Shown: positions 20,885 to 32,307, numbered from the stretch's first letter. The stretch is 64,000 nt of DNA from Bufo bufo (GCF_905171765.1 NC_053391.1:108598644-108662643); one strand, 5' to 3'. A program made the numbers and translations. The notes: generated by a model from the sequence alone, not told the origin.

Positions 20885-21780
20885 AAAATAAAATTCCCTA
20901 CACATGTTTGGTATCGCCGCGTCCGTAACGACTTGATCTATAAAACGGTCATGTTACTTTACCCGAACGGTGAACGCCATAAAAATAAAAAATAAAAAAC
21001 TATGATGAAATAGAAATTTTGCCCACCTTACTTCCCAAAAAAGGTAATAAAAGTGATCAAAAAAGTCGCATGTACGCCAAAATTGTAACAATCAAACCGT
21101 CATCTCATCCCGCAAAAATCATACCCTACCCAAGATAATCGCCCAAAAACTGAAAAAACTATGGCTCTTAGACTATGGAAACACTAAAACATGATTTTTT
21201 TTGTTTCAAAAATGAAATCATTGTGTAAAACTTACATAAATAAAAAAAAAGTATACATATTAGGTATCGCCGCGTCCGTATCGCCCGGCTCTATAAAAAT
21301 ATCACATGATCTAACCCCTCAGATGACCACCGTAAAAAAATAAAAATAAAAACGGTGTAAAAAAAGCAATTTTTTGTCATCTTACGTCACAAAAAGTGTA
21401 ATAGCAAGCAATCAAAAAGTCATACGCACCCCTAAATAGATGCCAATCAAACCGTCATCTCATCCCGCAAAAAATGAGACCCTACTTAAGATAATCGCCC
21501 AAAAAATAAAAAAAACTATGGCTCTTAGACTATGGAGACACTAAAATATTTTTTTTGTTTTAAAAATGAAATCATTGTGTAAAACTTACATAAATAAAAA
21601 AAATTGTATACATATTAGGTATCGCCGCGTCCGTGACAACCTGCTCTATAAAATTACCACATGATCTAACCTGTCAGATGAATGTTGTAAATAACAAAAA
21701 AAAAACGGTGCCAAAAAAGCTATTTCTTGTTACCTTGCTGCACAAAAAGTGTAATATAGAGCAACCAAAAATCATATGTA
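20885..21780 (+). repeat. ~355-bp internal tandem array of N1
   Basis: Units contain GGTATCGCCGCGTCCGT at about 20910, 21264 and 21619. Each is followed by CTCTATAAAA, ACATGATCTAACC and a conserved GTGTAATA…AAAAAGTCATA block. The same unit builds parts of 32345-32880, 41225-42400 and 57305-58130. Confidence 0.85.
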
Positions 21781-21814
21781 CCCTAAACTAGTACCAACAA
21801 AACTGCCACCCTAT

Positions 21815-23030
21815 CCCGTAGTTTCTAAAATGGGGTCACTTTTTTGGAGTTTCTACTCTAGGGGCGCATCAGGGGGGCTTCAAATGGGACATGGTGTAAA
21901 AAAAAAACTGTCCAGGAAAACCTGCCTTCCAAAAACCGTATGGCGTTCCTTTCCTTCTGCGCCCTGCCGTGTGCCCGTACAGTAGTTTACGGCCACATCT
22001 GGGGTGTTTCTGTAAACTACAGAATTAGGGCCATAAATAATGAGTTTTGTTTGGCTGTTAACCCTTGCTTTGTAACTGGAAAAAAAATATTAAAATGGAA
22101 AATCTGCCAAAAAAGTGAAATTTTGAAATTGTATCTCTATTTTCCATTAAATCTTGTGCAACACCTAAAGGGTTAACAAAGTTTGTAAAATCAGTTTTGA
22201 ATACCTTGAGGGGTGTAGTTTCTTAGATGGGGTCACTTTTATGGAGTTTATAATCTAGGGGTGCATCAGGGGGGCTTCAAATGGGACATGGTGCCAAAAA
22301 AACAGTCCAGCAAAATCAGCCCTCCAAAAACCAAACGGCGCACCTTTCACTCTACGCCCCCGCTGTGTGCCCGTATAGTAGTTTACGGCCACATATGGGG
22401 TGTTTCTGTAAACAGCAGAGTCAGGGCAATAAAGATACAGTCTTGTTTGGCTGTTAACCCTTGCTTTGTTAGTGGAAAAAATGGGTTAAAATGGAAAATT
22501 AGGCAAAGAAATGAAATTCTCAAATTTCATCGCCATTTGCCAATAACTCTTGTGCAACACCTAAAGGGTTAACGACGTATGTAAAATCAGTTTTGAATAC
22601 CTTGAGGGGTGTAGTTTCTTAGATGGGGTCATTTTTAGGGAGTTTCTCCTCTAGGGGTGCATCAGGGGGCTTCAAATGGGACATGGTGTAAATAAACCAG
22701 TCCATAAAAATCAGCCTTCCAAAAACCAAACGGCGCACCTTTCACTCTACGCCCCGCTGTGTGGCCGTACAGTAGTTTACGGCCACATATTGGGTGTTTC
22801 TGTAAACGGCAGAGTCAGGGCAATAAAGATACAGTCTTGTTTGACTGTTAACCCTTGGTTTGTTAGTGGAAAAAATGGGTTAAAATGAAAAATTGGACAA
22901 AAAAATGAAATTCTCAAATTTCCTCCCCATTTGCCAATAACTCTTGTGCAACACCTAAAGGGTTAACAACGTATGCAAAATCAGTTTTGAATACCTTGAG
23001 GGGTGTAGTTTCTTAGATGGGGTCATTTTT
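21815..23030 (+). repeat. ~395-bp internal tandem array of N1
   Basis: Units begin GTAGTTTCT(A/T)(A/G)(A/G)ATGGGGTCA at about 21818, 22211, 22611 and 23003. They contain TTTACGGCCACAT and CACCTAAAGGGTTAAC. Short open frames recur once per unit (MGHGV…) but carry stops at shifting places, so they are not counted as genes. Confidence 0.85.
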
Positions 23031-23552
23031 GGGTGGTTTCTATAATGTAAGCCTCGCAAAGTGACTTGAGACCTGAACTGGTCCCTAAAAATTGAGTTTT
23101 TGTAAATTTCTGAAAAATTTCAAGATTTGCTTCTAAACTTCTAAGCCTTGCAAAATCCCCAAAAAATAAAATATCATTCCCAAAACAATTCAAACATGAA
23201 GTAGACATATGGGGAATGTAAAGTCATCACAATTTTTGGGGGTATTACTATGTATTACAGAAGTAGAGAAACTGAAACTTTGAAATTTGCAAATTTTTCC
23301 AAATTTTTGTTAAATTAGGTATTTTTTGTTGCAAAAAATTTTTTTTTTGGACTGCATTTTACCAGTGTCATGAAGTACAATATGTGACGAAAAAACAATC
23401 TCAGAACGGCCTGGATAAGTCAAAGCGTTTTAAAGTTATCAGCACTTAAAGGGACTCTGGTCAGATTTTCAAAAAATGGCCTCGTCCTAAGGTGTAAAAA
23501 GGCTGTGTCCTTAAGGGGTTAAGTGTTCCCTTTATTTTTTTGAGCAGTGTAT

Positions 23553-23838
23553 ATGCCCCAAACACGAAGCAGATAACCTGATTAATAAAAGTATTGGAGA
23601 CCCTAAAATTATTCGCCGAAGGTCAAATTATTTTGGGAGGGCGACCTAAATCTAGTACTAAACCCCTTACTAGACTCCTGCTCTCAACGCTCCCAACAAA
23701 CGCAGAAAGCGATAGGCAAACTACATACCAAACTTCAGGAAATAGGTCTGGTTGATGCATGGAGGCAGTTACACCACCTTTCTAGGGATTACACATTTAG
23801 GTCAGCAACGCATAACTCGTTTCAAAGACTAGACCATA
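23553..23838 (+). pseudogene. LINE ORF2 endonuclease, second fragment
   Basis: It continues the endonuclease frame after the Tc1 insertion with YAPNTKQ-like sequence and ends FQRLDHI just before the next insertion at 23841. The frame is shifted at least once inside. RLDHI joined to LVSK after 25399 gives the R-x-D-Y/H-x-L-V-S motif usual for this domain, so the insertion site is exact. Confidence 0.8.
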
Positions 23839-23840
23839 TA

Positions 23841-25397
23841 CACTGCGTGCAGAATTATTAGGCAAATTAGTATTTTGACCACATCATCCTCTTTATGCAT
23901 GTTGTCTTACTCCAAGCTGTATAGGCTCGAAAGCCTACTACCAATTAAGCATATTAGGTGATGTGCATCTCTGTAATGAGAAGGGGTGTGGTCTAATGAC
24001 ATCAACACCCTATATCAGGTGTGCATAATTATTAGGCAACTTCCTTTCCTTTGGCAAAATGGGTCAAAAGAAGGACTTGACAGGCTCAGAAAAGTCAAAA
24101 ATAGTGAGATATCTTGCAGAGGGATGCAGCACTCTTAAAATTGCAAAGCTTCTGAAGCGTGATCATCGAACAATCAAGCGTTTCATTCAAAATAGTCAAC
24201 AGGGTCGCAAGAAGCGTGTGGAAAAACCAAGGCGCAAAATAACTGCCCATGAACTGAGAAAAGTCAAGCGTGCAGCTGCCAAGATGCCACTTGCCACCAG
24301 TTTGGCCATATTTCAGAGCTGCAACATCACTGGAGTGCCCAAAAGCACAAGGTGTGCAATACTCAGAGACATGGCCAAGGTAAGAAAGGCTGAAAGACGA
24401 CCACCACTGAACAAGACACACAAGCTGAAACGTCAAGACTGGGCCAAGAAATATCTCAAGACTGATTTTTCTAAGGTTTTATGGACTGATGAAATGAGAG
24501 TGAGTCTTGATGGGCCAGATGGATGGGCCCGTGGCTGGATTGGTAAAGGGCAGAGAGCTCCAGTCCGACTCAGATGCCAGCGAGGTGGAGTACTGGTTTG
24601 GGCTGGTATCATCAAAGATGAGCTTGTGGGGCCTTTTCGGGTTGAGGATGGAGTCAAGCTCAACTCCCAGTCCTACTGCCAGTTTCTGGAAGACACCTTC
24701 TTCAAGCAGTGGTACAGGAAGAAGTCTGCATCCTTCAAGAAAAACATGATTTTCATGCAGGACAATGCTCCATCACACGCGTCCAAGTACTCCACAGCGT
24801 GGCTGGCAAGAAAGGGTATAAAAGAAGAAAATCTAATGACATGGCCTCCTTGTTCACCTGATCTGAACCCCATTGAGAACCTGTGGTCCATCATCAAATG
24901 TGAGATTTACAAGGAGGGAAAACAGTACACCTCTCTGAACAGTGTCTGGGAGGCTGTGGTTGCTGCTGCACGCAATGTTGATGGTGAACAGATCAAAACA
25001 CTGACAGAATCCATGGATGGCAGGCTTTTGAGTGTCCTTGCAAAGAAAGGTGGCTATATTAGTCACTGATTTGTTTTTGTTTTGTTTTTGAATGTCAGAA
25101 ATGTATATTTGTGAATGTTGAGATGTTATATTGGTTTCACTGGTAAAAATAAATAATTGAAATGGGTATATATTTGTTTTTTGTTAAGTTGCCTAATAAT
25201 TATGCACAGTAATAGTCACCTGCACACACAGATATCCCCCTAAAATAGCTAAAACTAAAAACAAACTAAAAACTACTTCCAAAAATATTCAGCTTTGATA
25301 TTAATGAGTTTTTTGGGTTCATTGAGAACATGGTTGTTGTTCAATAATAAAATTAATCCTCAAAAATACAACTTGCCTAATAATTCTGCACTCCCTG
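23841..25397 (+). mobile_element. Tc1/mariner element with intact DD37E transposase (1557 bp)
   Basis: The ends are CACTGCGTGCAGAATTATTAGG and, inverted, CAGGGAGTGCAGAATTATTAGG, flanked by TA (23839-23840 and 25398-25399). An internal sub-repeat of the terminus (TGCATAATTATTAGGCAAC) occurs at about 24021 and inverted at about 25190. The host LINE frame is continuous across the TA. All structures needed for mobility appear present. Confidence 0.93.
24059..25069 (+). CDS. Intact Tc1/mariner transposase, DD37E type (336 aa)
   Basis: Open from ATG 24059 to TGA 25067-25069, the usual 340-aa size. Residues 1-60 form the first helix-turn-helix (STLKIAKLLKRDHRTIKRF), then a basic KKRVEKPRRK linker and a second helical DNA-binding part to about 120. 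The catalytic core has WTDEMR (D144), FMQDNAPSH (D235) and SPDLNPIENLW (E273), with 37 residues between the second Asp and the Glu. This is the DD37E spacing reported for the Traveler group. The enzyme would bind the terminal repeats and move the element by cut and paste into TA. It is the only full-length Tc1 frame in this window with no visible lesion. The start is chosen because the frame is closed just upstream and MGQKK fits the family. Confidence 0.95.
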   Translation: MGQKKDLTGSEKSKIVRYLAEGCSTLKIAKLLKRDHRTIKRFIQNSQQGRKKRVEKPRRKITAHELRKVKRAAAKMPLATSLAIFQSCNITGVPKSTRCAILRDMAKVRKAERRPPLNKTHKLKRQDWAKKYLKTDFSKVLWTDEMRVSLDGPDGWARGWIGKGQRAPVRLRCQRGGVLVWAGIIKDELVGPFRVEDGVKLNSQSYCQFLEDTFFKQWYRKKSASFKKNMIFMQDNAPSHASKYSTAWLARKGIKEENLMTWPPCSPDLNPIENLWSIIKCEIYKEGKQYTSLNSVWEAVVAAARNVDGEQIKTLTESMDGRLLSVLAKKGGYISH

Positions 25398-25399
25398 TA

Positions 25400-28032
25400 T
25401 TGGTCTCTAAGGCTGTTCTAATGCAAACCAGTAAAGCGTCCATAGGAAACATCACTATCTCGGACCACGCCCCTTGCCACATCACTGTTTCTATGAAACA
25501 ATTATCCAAGGGAGACTGGTCGTGGAGACTGAACGAATCTCTCCTGAGTAACACGGGGGTCTGCTCAGAAGTGGAAAAGCACCTGAAAGAGTATTTTTAA
25601 ATAAATGCAGGGAAGGGGGTAGAAGCTCCAGTGGTCTGGGAGGCCCATAAATCCTTCATTTAGGGAATTTTCATTGCCCTGGGCTCAAAACAAAAGAAGG
25701 ATAAACAGAGAGAAGTAGATAGCATCCTCCAACAGATTGCGGCAGTTGAGAGAATTCAAAAGAGAACTAAATCCATCCCGCTCCAAGAAGAACTAGTGGC
25801 CTTAAGAACTAAACTCAAAGCATATTTAAATACCCAATCAGCAGAAAAATTCCTTTACTTTAAGCATCTTATTTATGCACATGGCAATAAAGGGGGCGGC
25901 GATTAATGTCATCGCTTCTTAAAAAAACTAGGGCCAAATTTTGAGGGGATAAAAGGCAATATGATTTCATGTACAGAGGATATAGCTAAAGCCTTTCACC
26001 TCTTCTACTCAAAACTGTACAACCTTAAGGGTCCAAATAATAGGGATGAAGAACAGATGGCTAAAAAGGCGATTCATAAATTCCTGTTCTCATTGAATCT
26101 CCCCACTATCACTGCCTCCATGGCAAATTATATGATATCTCCGGTTTCAGAAGAAGAGGTCAAAGACATTCTTTACAGTTTCTCTCCCAAAAAGAGCCCA
26201 GCCCAGATGGTTTTCCCCTACAATACTTCAAGACGTTCAAAGGAATTATCATACCCCGTTTGACAGAGGTCTGTAATGCCCTGCTTACAGGTAAATTCCT
26301 ACCCAGGCAAACTCAAGAAGCCTTCATTACCTTAATCCCCAAAGAAGGGAAAGACCCCGCTGATTGCGGAAGTTACAGGCCAATTCCTCTGTTAATCCAA
26401 GACTTGAAAATATGGGATAAGCTGATAGCCAATAGGCTTAAAGCCGTTATCCCCCTTATAGTAGGTCCTGAACAAGTTGGATTTGTACCGGGCAGGGAAG
26501 GGAAGAGTAATACAATCTGACTGTTCCATGCTATTCACGCGGCCGGCAAATCTAACACTCAGTTGACTCTTCTCGGCATTGACGCCGAGAAGGCGTTTGA
26601 CAGAATAAATTGGGCATTTGTGGAAGCGACCTTCCAAAAATTTGCCTTCCCACAACCACTGATTCATGCGATCTTCACTTTATACAAATCCCCTCACGCT
26701 CGGCTTAATATTAACGGCACACTATCCCAGCCCTTTGAGATAACCAATGGAACGAGACAGGAGTGCCCCTTGTCGCCGACCCTGTTCGTCCTTGTTATGG
26801 AGACACTGCTTAAGGCGGTTAGAGAACAGAACCATATTCAGGGATTTACTGTATGAGACAGAAAGCTAAAATTCCTAGCCTTTGCAGATGACCTAGTTTT
26901 TCTGATCTCGAAACCTGCATCTAGCCTCCCTGAGATTGAGAAACTGCTGCATGAGTTTGGTTCTATATCTAACTATAAAGTAAATTTATCTAAGTCCGAG
27001 ATCCTCAACATATCAATCCCCCAATGGTTAATACCTGACTTGAAATCGCGTTCACAGTTCGTGTGGGCCGCTTCTTCAATTAAATATCTAGGAATTCGTC
27101 TCTCGAGGGACCAAACTGAGCTTTACAGTTTAAACTACACTCCACTTTTAACAGAGGTCAATAAGCTCCTAAAATCATATGACTCACTATGGATCTCTTG
27201 GCTAGGTAGAAGAAATTTAGTGAAAACATATATCATGCCTAAGATCTTATATATCTTACAAATGGTCCCGATCCTCCTTTCCCCAGCTTTCTTTGCTTCC
27301 GTTCGCAGCCTTCTTAGGAGGTTCTTATGAAAAAGCAAGAGATCACGTATGTCTTACTCCATGTTGATCAGAAGGAGGGAGACTGGAGGTTTGGGCTTCC
27401 CCGACGTGCTTTCCTACTACAAGGCAGTGCAGTTAAACAGATAGCTGCAGTTGATGTTCCCATTAGGAGAGTTTGACCCCTTTGCCATAGCCAACATTGA
27501 AATCGGTGGTGCTGATTTAGGGTACATGTGGATTCCAAAATCTAAGCCCAGATCATCTGCGGACATAAACCTAATGTTGCAGGGTCCAGTGGAAGTCTGG
27601 AGACAAATGGGCAATACCTTAGCCCCACGGCCTTCCCCGCTTATGCCAATGTCCTCGCTGCCAGCTCTACTCTCTTCCCCAGGCTCAGCCAAGTAGGGTT
27701 TGTGGCGCAACCTAAATAGGTGGACAGTTCAGGATGCTTTCTCTGGGGGGTCGATTCCTACCATAGAGGTGTTTAAGAGCTTTCTCCCTGCAAATATACC
27801 TGCAGTGACAATGTCTTTCTATTATACTCACTTTAGAAATATTTGCTCTAAATTTCTAGCCTTGAACTCAGTAGTGAGGAATCTCACAGACTTTGAGCAA
27901 GTGATGGTTTCAAACCTTCCCAGAATGAAGAAAATCTCATACCTATATTAACATTTTGTAATAAACTTACATCATGCAAAACCAATCTTTCTAAATTCCT
28001 GGGAAAAAGAACTTGGCTTTACTTTAACAGAC
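25400..28032 (+). pseudogene. LINE ORF2, endonuclease end and reverse transcriptase (L1/Tx1 type), broken
   Basis: It starts LVSKAVLMQ and soon shows ITISDHAPCHITV (the SDH catalytic end of the endonuclease). The reverse transcriptase follows in several frames: FITLIPKEGKDPADCGSYRP at about 26320, QVGFVPGRE at about 26475, LLGIDAEKAFDRINW at about 26570, GTRQECPLSP at about 26750 and FLAFADDLVFL at about 26875 (the catalytic FADD box). KYLGIRLSRD and WISWLGRRNLVKTYIMPK follow. Stops and frameshifts (for example TGA at 26518 and 26854) make it inactive. It is cut by a MITE at 28036 and resumes at 28520. Aligned to the family, no large part of the catalytic core is missing. Confidence 0.88.
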
Positions 28033-28035
28033 TTA

Positions 28036-28516
28036 GGCCTCTTTCACACTACAGTATGTCCATTTCAGTGTTTTGCGTTCCGTTTTTCACGGATCCGTTT
28101 TTCCGTTTTTTTGTTTCCATTGTGTTTCGGTTCCGTTTTTCCGTTCCGTTTTTCCGTATGGCATATACAGTATACAGTAATTTCATAGAAAAAATTGGGC
28201 TGGGCATAACATTTTCAATAGATGGTTCCGCAAAAAACGGAACGGATACGGAAGACATACGGATGCATTTCCGTATGCATTTCGTTTTTTTGCGGACCCA
28301 TAGACTTTAATGGAGCCACGGAACGTGATTTTCGGCCAAATATAGGACATGTTCTATCTTTCTACGGAACGGAAAAACGGAAACGGAATGCATACGGAAC
28401 ACATTCCGTTTTTTTTGCGGAACCATTGAAATGAATGGTTCCGTATACGGACCGTTTTCGGACCTCAAAAAACGGACCGCAAAACGAAAAAAAAAAACGG
28501 TAGTGTGAAAGAGGCC
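28036..28516. mobile_element. Harbinger-like MITE (481 bp) in the LINE
   Basis: The termini are GGCCTCTTTCACACTAC and its inverse, flanked by TTA at 28033-28035 and 28517-28519. Most of the internal sequence is inverted-repeat and built of CCGTTTTT and ACGGAA words. The LINE frame reads through the empty site (TDL then EIRFILSH), confirming a 3-bp duplication. TNA-type 3-bp duplications fit PIF/Harbinger. Confidence 0.88.
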
Positions 28517-28519
28517 TTA

Positions 28520-29140
28520 GAGATACGCTTTATTTTGTCGCATGCCCAAGGTTTCTCTCGATGTGTTAGGCTTCAGGAAAGTCATTATAAACTCTTGAGC
28601 CTCTGGTATAAGACCCCCTGAAGTCGTCTTTCTGCATAAGGGCATTGAATCTGATAGGTGCTGGAGATGTCAGAAATTTAGGGGCTCTTATTTACACATC
28701 TGGTGGACGTGTGACATCATTGCATCATTTTGGAAACAAAGCAGCCATTTAAGATTTCCTAAAATCTCCATTTGTAATCACCCCTGCGATGGTGTTCCTG
28801 GCCATACCAGAGGACTCATACCGTCCTTCTAGATCAAATCTTATCACACATTTGCTGGCTGTGGCTAAGTCACTGATCCCGCTACACTCGCTACAAACTT
28901 CTCCCCATTCACTGGAGGGATGGTGTGCGAAGGTCTATCAGGCGTGCAATTTTAAAGAGCTAATCAGTTGGACCGAAAGGAAGCACAAGTCCTTTTTAAA
29001 AATTTGGAACAAGTGGAGAGTCTGGAGTGGTATAACATGAAGGGAGTGTATCCCCACACAATACTTCCCTTTCCCCGCCTTCCCCTTTGTATTTCGTTTT
29101 TGTGTGTCTTTGTCTAGTCGTTTCTGTTGTGTTTTTTGTG
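28520..29140 (+). pseudogene. LINE ORF2 C-terminal region
   Basis: It continues EIRFILSHAQGFSR and shows the Cys/His cluster CWRCQK…YLHIWWTC at about 28650-28710 that is usual near the C-terminus of L1-type ORF2. It ends WNKWRVWSGIT, with TGA at 29038-29040. A 3' untranslated stretch follows until the next insertion at 29143. Confidence 0.82.
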
Positions 29141-29142
29141 TA

Positions 29143-30693
29143 CAGTCGTGGCCAAAAGTTTTGAGAATTACATAAATATTGGAAATTGGAAAAGTTGCAG
29201 CTTAAGTTTTTATAATAGCAATTTGCATATACTCCAGAATGTTATGAAGAGTGATCAGATGAATTGCATAGTCCTTTGCCATGAAAATTAACTTAATCCC
29301 CAAAAAAACTTTCCACTGCATTTCATTGCTGTCGTTAAAGGACCTGCTGAGATCATTTCAGTAATCGTCTTGTTAACTCAGGTGAGAATGTTGACGAGCA
29401 CAAGGCTGGAGATCATTATGTCAGGCTGATTGGGTTAAAATGGCAGACTTGACATGTTAAAAGGAGGGTGATGCTTGAAATCATTGTTCTTCCATTGTTA
29501 ACCATGGTGACCTGCAAAGAAACGCGTGCAGCCATCATTGCGTTGCATAAAAATGGCTTCACAGGCAAGGATATTGTGGCTACTAAGGATTGCACCTCAA
29601 TCAACAGTTTATAGGATCATCAAGAACTTCAAGGAAAGAGGTTTAATTCTTGTTAAGAAGGCTTCAGGGCGTCCAAGAAAGTCCAGCAAGCGCCAGGATC
29701 GTCTCCTAAAGAGGATTCAGCTGCGGGATCGGAGTGCCACCAGTGCAGAGCTTGCTCAGGAATGGCAGCAGGCAGGTGTGAGCGCATCTGCACGCACAGT
29801 GAGGCAAAGACTTTTGGAAGATGGCCTGGTGTCAAGAAGGGCAGCAAAGAAGCCACTTCTCTCAAAAAAAAACATCAGGGACAGATTGATCTTCTGCAGA
29901 AAGTATGGTGAATGGACTGCTGAGGACTGGGGAAAATATTCTCCGATGAAGCCTCTTTCCGATTGTTTGGGGCATCTGGAAAAAGGCTTGTCCGGAGAAG
30001 AAAAGGTGAGCGCTACCATCAGTCCTGTGTCATGCCAACAGTAAAGCATCCTGAGACCATTCATGTGTGGGGTTGCTTCTCATCCAAGGGAGTGGGCTCA
30101 CTCATAATTTTGCCCAAAAACACAGCCATGAATAAAGAATGGTACCAAAACACCCTCCAAAAGCAACTTCTTCCAACAATCCAACAACAGTTTGGTGAAG
30201 AACAATGCATTTTCCAGCACGATGGAGCACCGTGCCATAAGACAAAAGTGATAACTAAGTGGCTCGGGGACCAAAACGTTGACATTTTTGGTCCATGGCC
30301 TGGAAACTCCCCAGATCTTAATCCCATTGAGAACTTGTGGTCAATCCTCAAGAGGCGGGTGGACAAACAAAAACCCACTAATTCTGACAAACTCCAAGAA
30401 GTGATTATGAAAGAATGGGTTGCTATCAGTCAGGAATTGGCCCAGAAGTTGATTGAGAGCATGCCCAGTCGAATTGCAGAGGTCCTGAAAAAGAAGGGCC
30501 AACACTGCAAATACTGACTCTTTGCATAAATGTCATGTAATTGTCGATAAAAGCCTTTGAAACGTATGAAGTGCGTGTAATTATATTTCACTACATCACA
30601 GAAACAACTGAAACAAAGATCTAAAAGCAGTTTAGCAGCAAACTTTGTGAAAACTAATATTTGTGTCATTCTCAAAACTTTTGGCCACAACTG
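29143..30693 (+). mobile_element. Tc1/mariner element, DD35E type, in the LINE 3'UTR
   Basis: The termini are CAGTCGTGGCCAAAAGTTTTG and its inverse (CAAAACTTTTGGCCACAACTG), flanked by TA at 29141-29142 and 30694-30695. The length is 1551 bp. LINE 3'UTR sequence continues on the far side. Confidence 0.93.
29504..30517 (+). pseudogene. Tc1/mariner transposase (DD35E) with two compensating frameshifts
   Basis: The start MVTCKETRAAIIALH (ATG 29504) is in one frame. The frame changes near 29570 and changes back near 29940-29960, so the middle third reads in a different frame from both ends. The middle has the second helix-turn-helix (SATSAELAQEWQQAGVSASA). The core has SDEAS at about 29945, FQHDGAPCHK at about 30210 and SPDLNPIENLW at about 30310, with 35 residues between the second Asp and the Glu. 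The end is KKKGQHCKY. All three catalytic residues are retained despite the broken frame. Confidence 0.9.
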
Positions 30694-30695
30694 TA

Positions 30696-30904
30696 GTCTT
30701 TTCAAAGAGCATATGCAAATGTGATATATTCAAGCTTTTTGGATGCTTAATAGATTCCTGTCTTCCTGTTAGATTTGGCAAAGTCTAACCTGTAATTTGG
30801 AGAGTTTCAGAGGTGTCCTGTTTAAGACGCCGCTTTATGTACGCTTTTGTGTCATTATTGATAAAAATAATTTAATAAAAGTGAATTTAAACCAATTTTT
30901 TTTT
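30696..30904 (+). other. LINE 3' untranslated end
   Basis: Sequence after the Tc1 insertion ends in AATAATTTAATAAAAGTGAATTT and a T/A-rich stretch near 30895, consistent with the 3' end of the LINE. No frame is open. Confidence 0.55.
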
Positions 30905-30909
30905 ATATA

Positions 30910-32307
30910 TGGCCGCACGGCAGGCTTCAGAGTGGAAGGAGCACTGTATGGCGGTTAGGAGAGAGGATTGAACTGGAATGGTAATTGGGAGCTATGTCGC
31001 ATATGAAGACACCTTGAGGTAGCCCTAGAGTGGAAACCCCCAAAAAGTGACCCGATTCCGGAAACTACACCCCTCAAGGAATATTTCAAGGTGTGTAGTG
31101 AGCACTTAGACCCATCAGGCATTTCACAGATTCAGGAAACACTTGGCTGTGAAAATAAAAAATGACAATTGTTTCCAGAAAACGTTGCTTTACACCCACA
31201 TTTTTCCCTTTCACAAGGGGTAACAGGACAAAATGCACCCCACATTTTGTTCCCCAATTCCCCCCGAATACGCCAACACCCCATATGTGCTCAAAAAATG
31301 ATGTATGGACGCATGGCAGGGCTCTAGATACAAACAGCTAAATATGGATTTTGCTGACATGAATTAGCAGACATAGATTTTAGGTGCCATGTCACATTAA
31401 ATAAATTCCTGAGGTCCCCAGAAATGAAAAACCAAAATAAATGACCCCATTTCGGAAAGAGCACCCCCGTACGAACATTTTAAGTGATGGAAAGGGTACT
31501 TTTTAACAGGTGTCTCACAGAATGCAGAATTACTTGAGAGAAGCATTACAAATCACACATTTGTAAAAATTACTAGCAGACCCCAATTTTTCACTTTCAC
31601 AAGGGGTTAAAGGAGAAAATGCACCCCAGTATATGTTCTCCATTTTGCGAACACCCCATATGTGCTTGTATCCTGCTGTATTGGCACACAGCAGGTCTCT
31701 AGAGGTAAAGTGCAAAATATGGTTTTTGCAGGCCTGAATTGGTAGATATGGATTTTAGCTGCCATGTCGCATTTAAAAAACTTCCTGAGGTCCCCAGAAA
31801 TGAAAAACCCCAAGAAGTGACACCATTTTGGAAAAAGCACCCCCGTATGAACATTTTAAGTGGTGGAAAGAGTATTTTTTAGCAAATTGGTGTCTCACAG
31901 AAGGCAGAGTTACTTGAGAAAAGCATTTCAAAGCACACATTTGTAAAAATTACTAGCAGACCCCAATTTTTCACTTTCACAAGGGGTTAAAAGAGAAAAT
32001 GCACCCCAGTATAAGTTCCCCATTTTTTCTCCAATTTGCAAACACCCCATATGTGCTCGTAGCCTGCTGTTTTGGCGCACAGCAGGCCTCTAGAGGCAAA
32101 GTGCAAAATATGTTTTTTGCAGGCCTGAATTGGCAGACATGGATTTTAGCTGCCATGTCGCATTTAAAAAATTTCCTGAGGTCCCCAGAAATGAAAAACC
32201 CCAAGAAGTGACCCTATTTTGGAAAAAGCACAAAAGCACCCCCGTATGAACATTTTAAGTGGTGGAAAGGGTACTTTTTAGCAAACAGGTGTCTCACAGA
32301 AGGCAGC
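30910..32307 (-). repeat. ~380-bp tandem array, piggyBac-family internal repeat
   Basis: Units contain AACACCCCATATGTGCT, GCAGGCCTCTAGAGGCAAAGTGC, CTGAGGTCCCCAGAAATGAAAA and AAAAAGCACCCCCGTATGAAC. They recur near 31270, 31660 and 32040, with another partial unit at 34016-34310 adjoining the transposase remnant. The array therefore appears to be internal DNA of the piggyBac element whose transposase lies at 34412-35890. Confidence 0.75.

Larger units (their letters stand above)
19882..23518 (+). mobile_element. Non-autonomous piggyBac-like element N1 (3637 bp)
   Basis: Flanked by TTAA at 19878-19881 and 23519-23522. The termini are CCTCTTAAGGACATAGGG and, inverted, CCCCTTAAGGACACAGCC. It contains no transposase. 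The left part is GC-rich with hairpins (CGTACATGTACGCCC, GGCACCAAGG/CCGATCACTGCC). The middle and right parts are two tandem arrays. The TTAA preference and CCY-like ends fit piggyBac. Insertion into the Tc1 copy is proven by the empty paralog at about 40490. Confidence 0.9.
18337..23550 (-). mobile_element. Tc1/mariner element, DD34E type, split by a piggyBac-like insertion
   Basis: The termini are CACTGCTCAAAAAAATAAAGGGAACAC (18337) and its inverse ending at about 23550, flanked by TA. The original element is about 1.58 kb (18337-19881 plus 23519-23550). The 3.6-kb TTAA element sits near its right end. The paralogous copy ending at about 40523 shows the empty site GTTGTTTAAGTGTTCCC. Confidence 0.93.

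Noticed and set aside
21776..22888. Repeated short frames starting MYPKL or MGHGV
   Set aside because: They recur once per tandem unit and decay at different positions. The repeats are non-coding.
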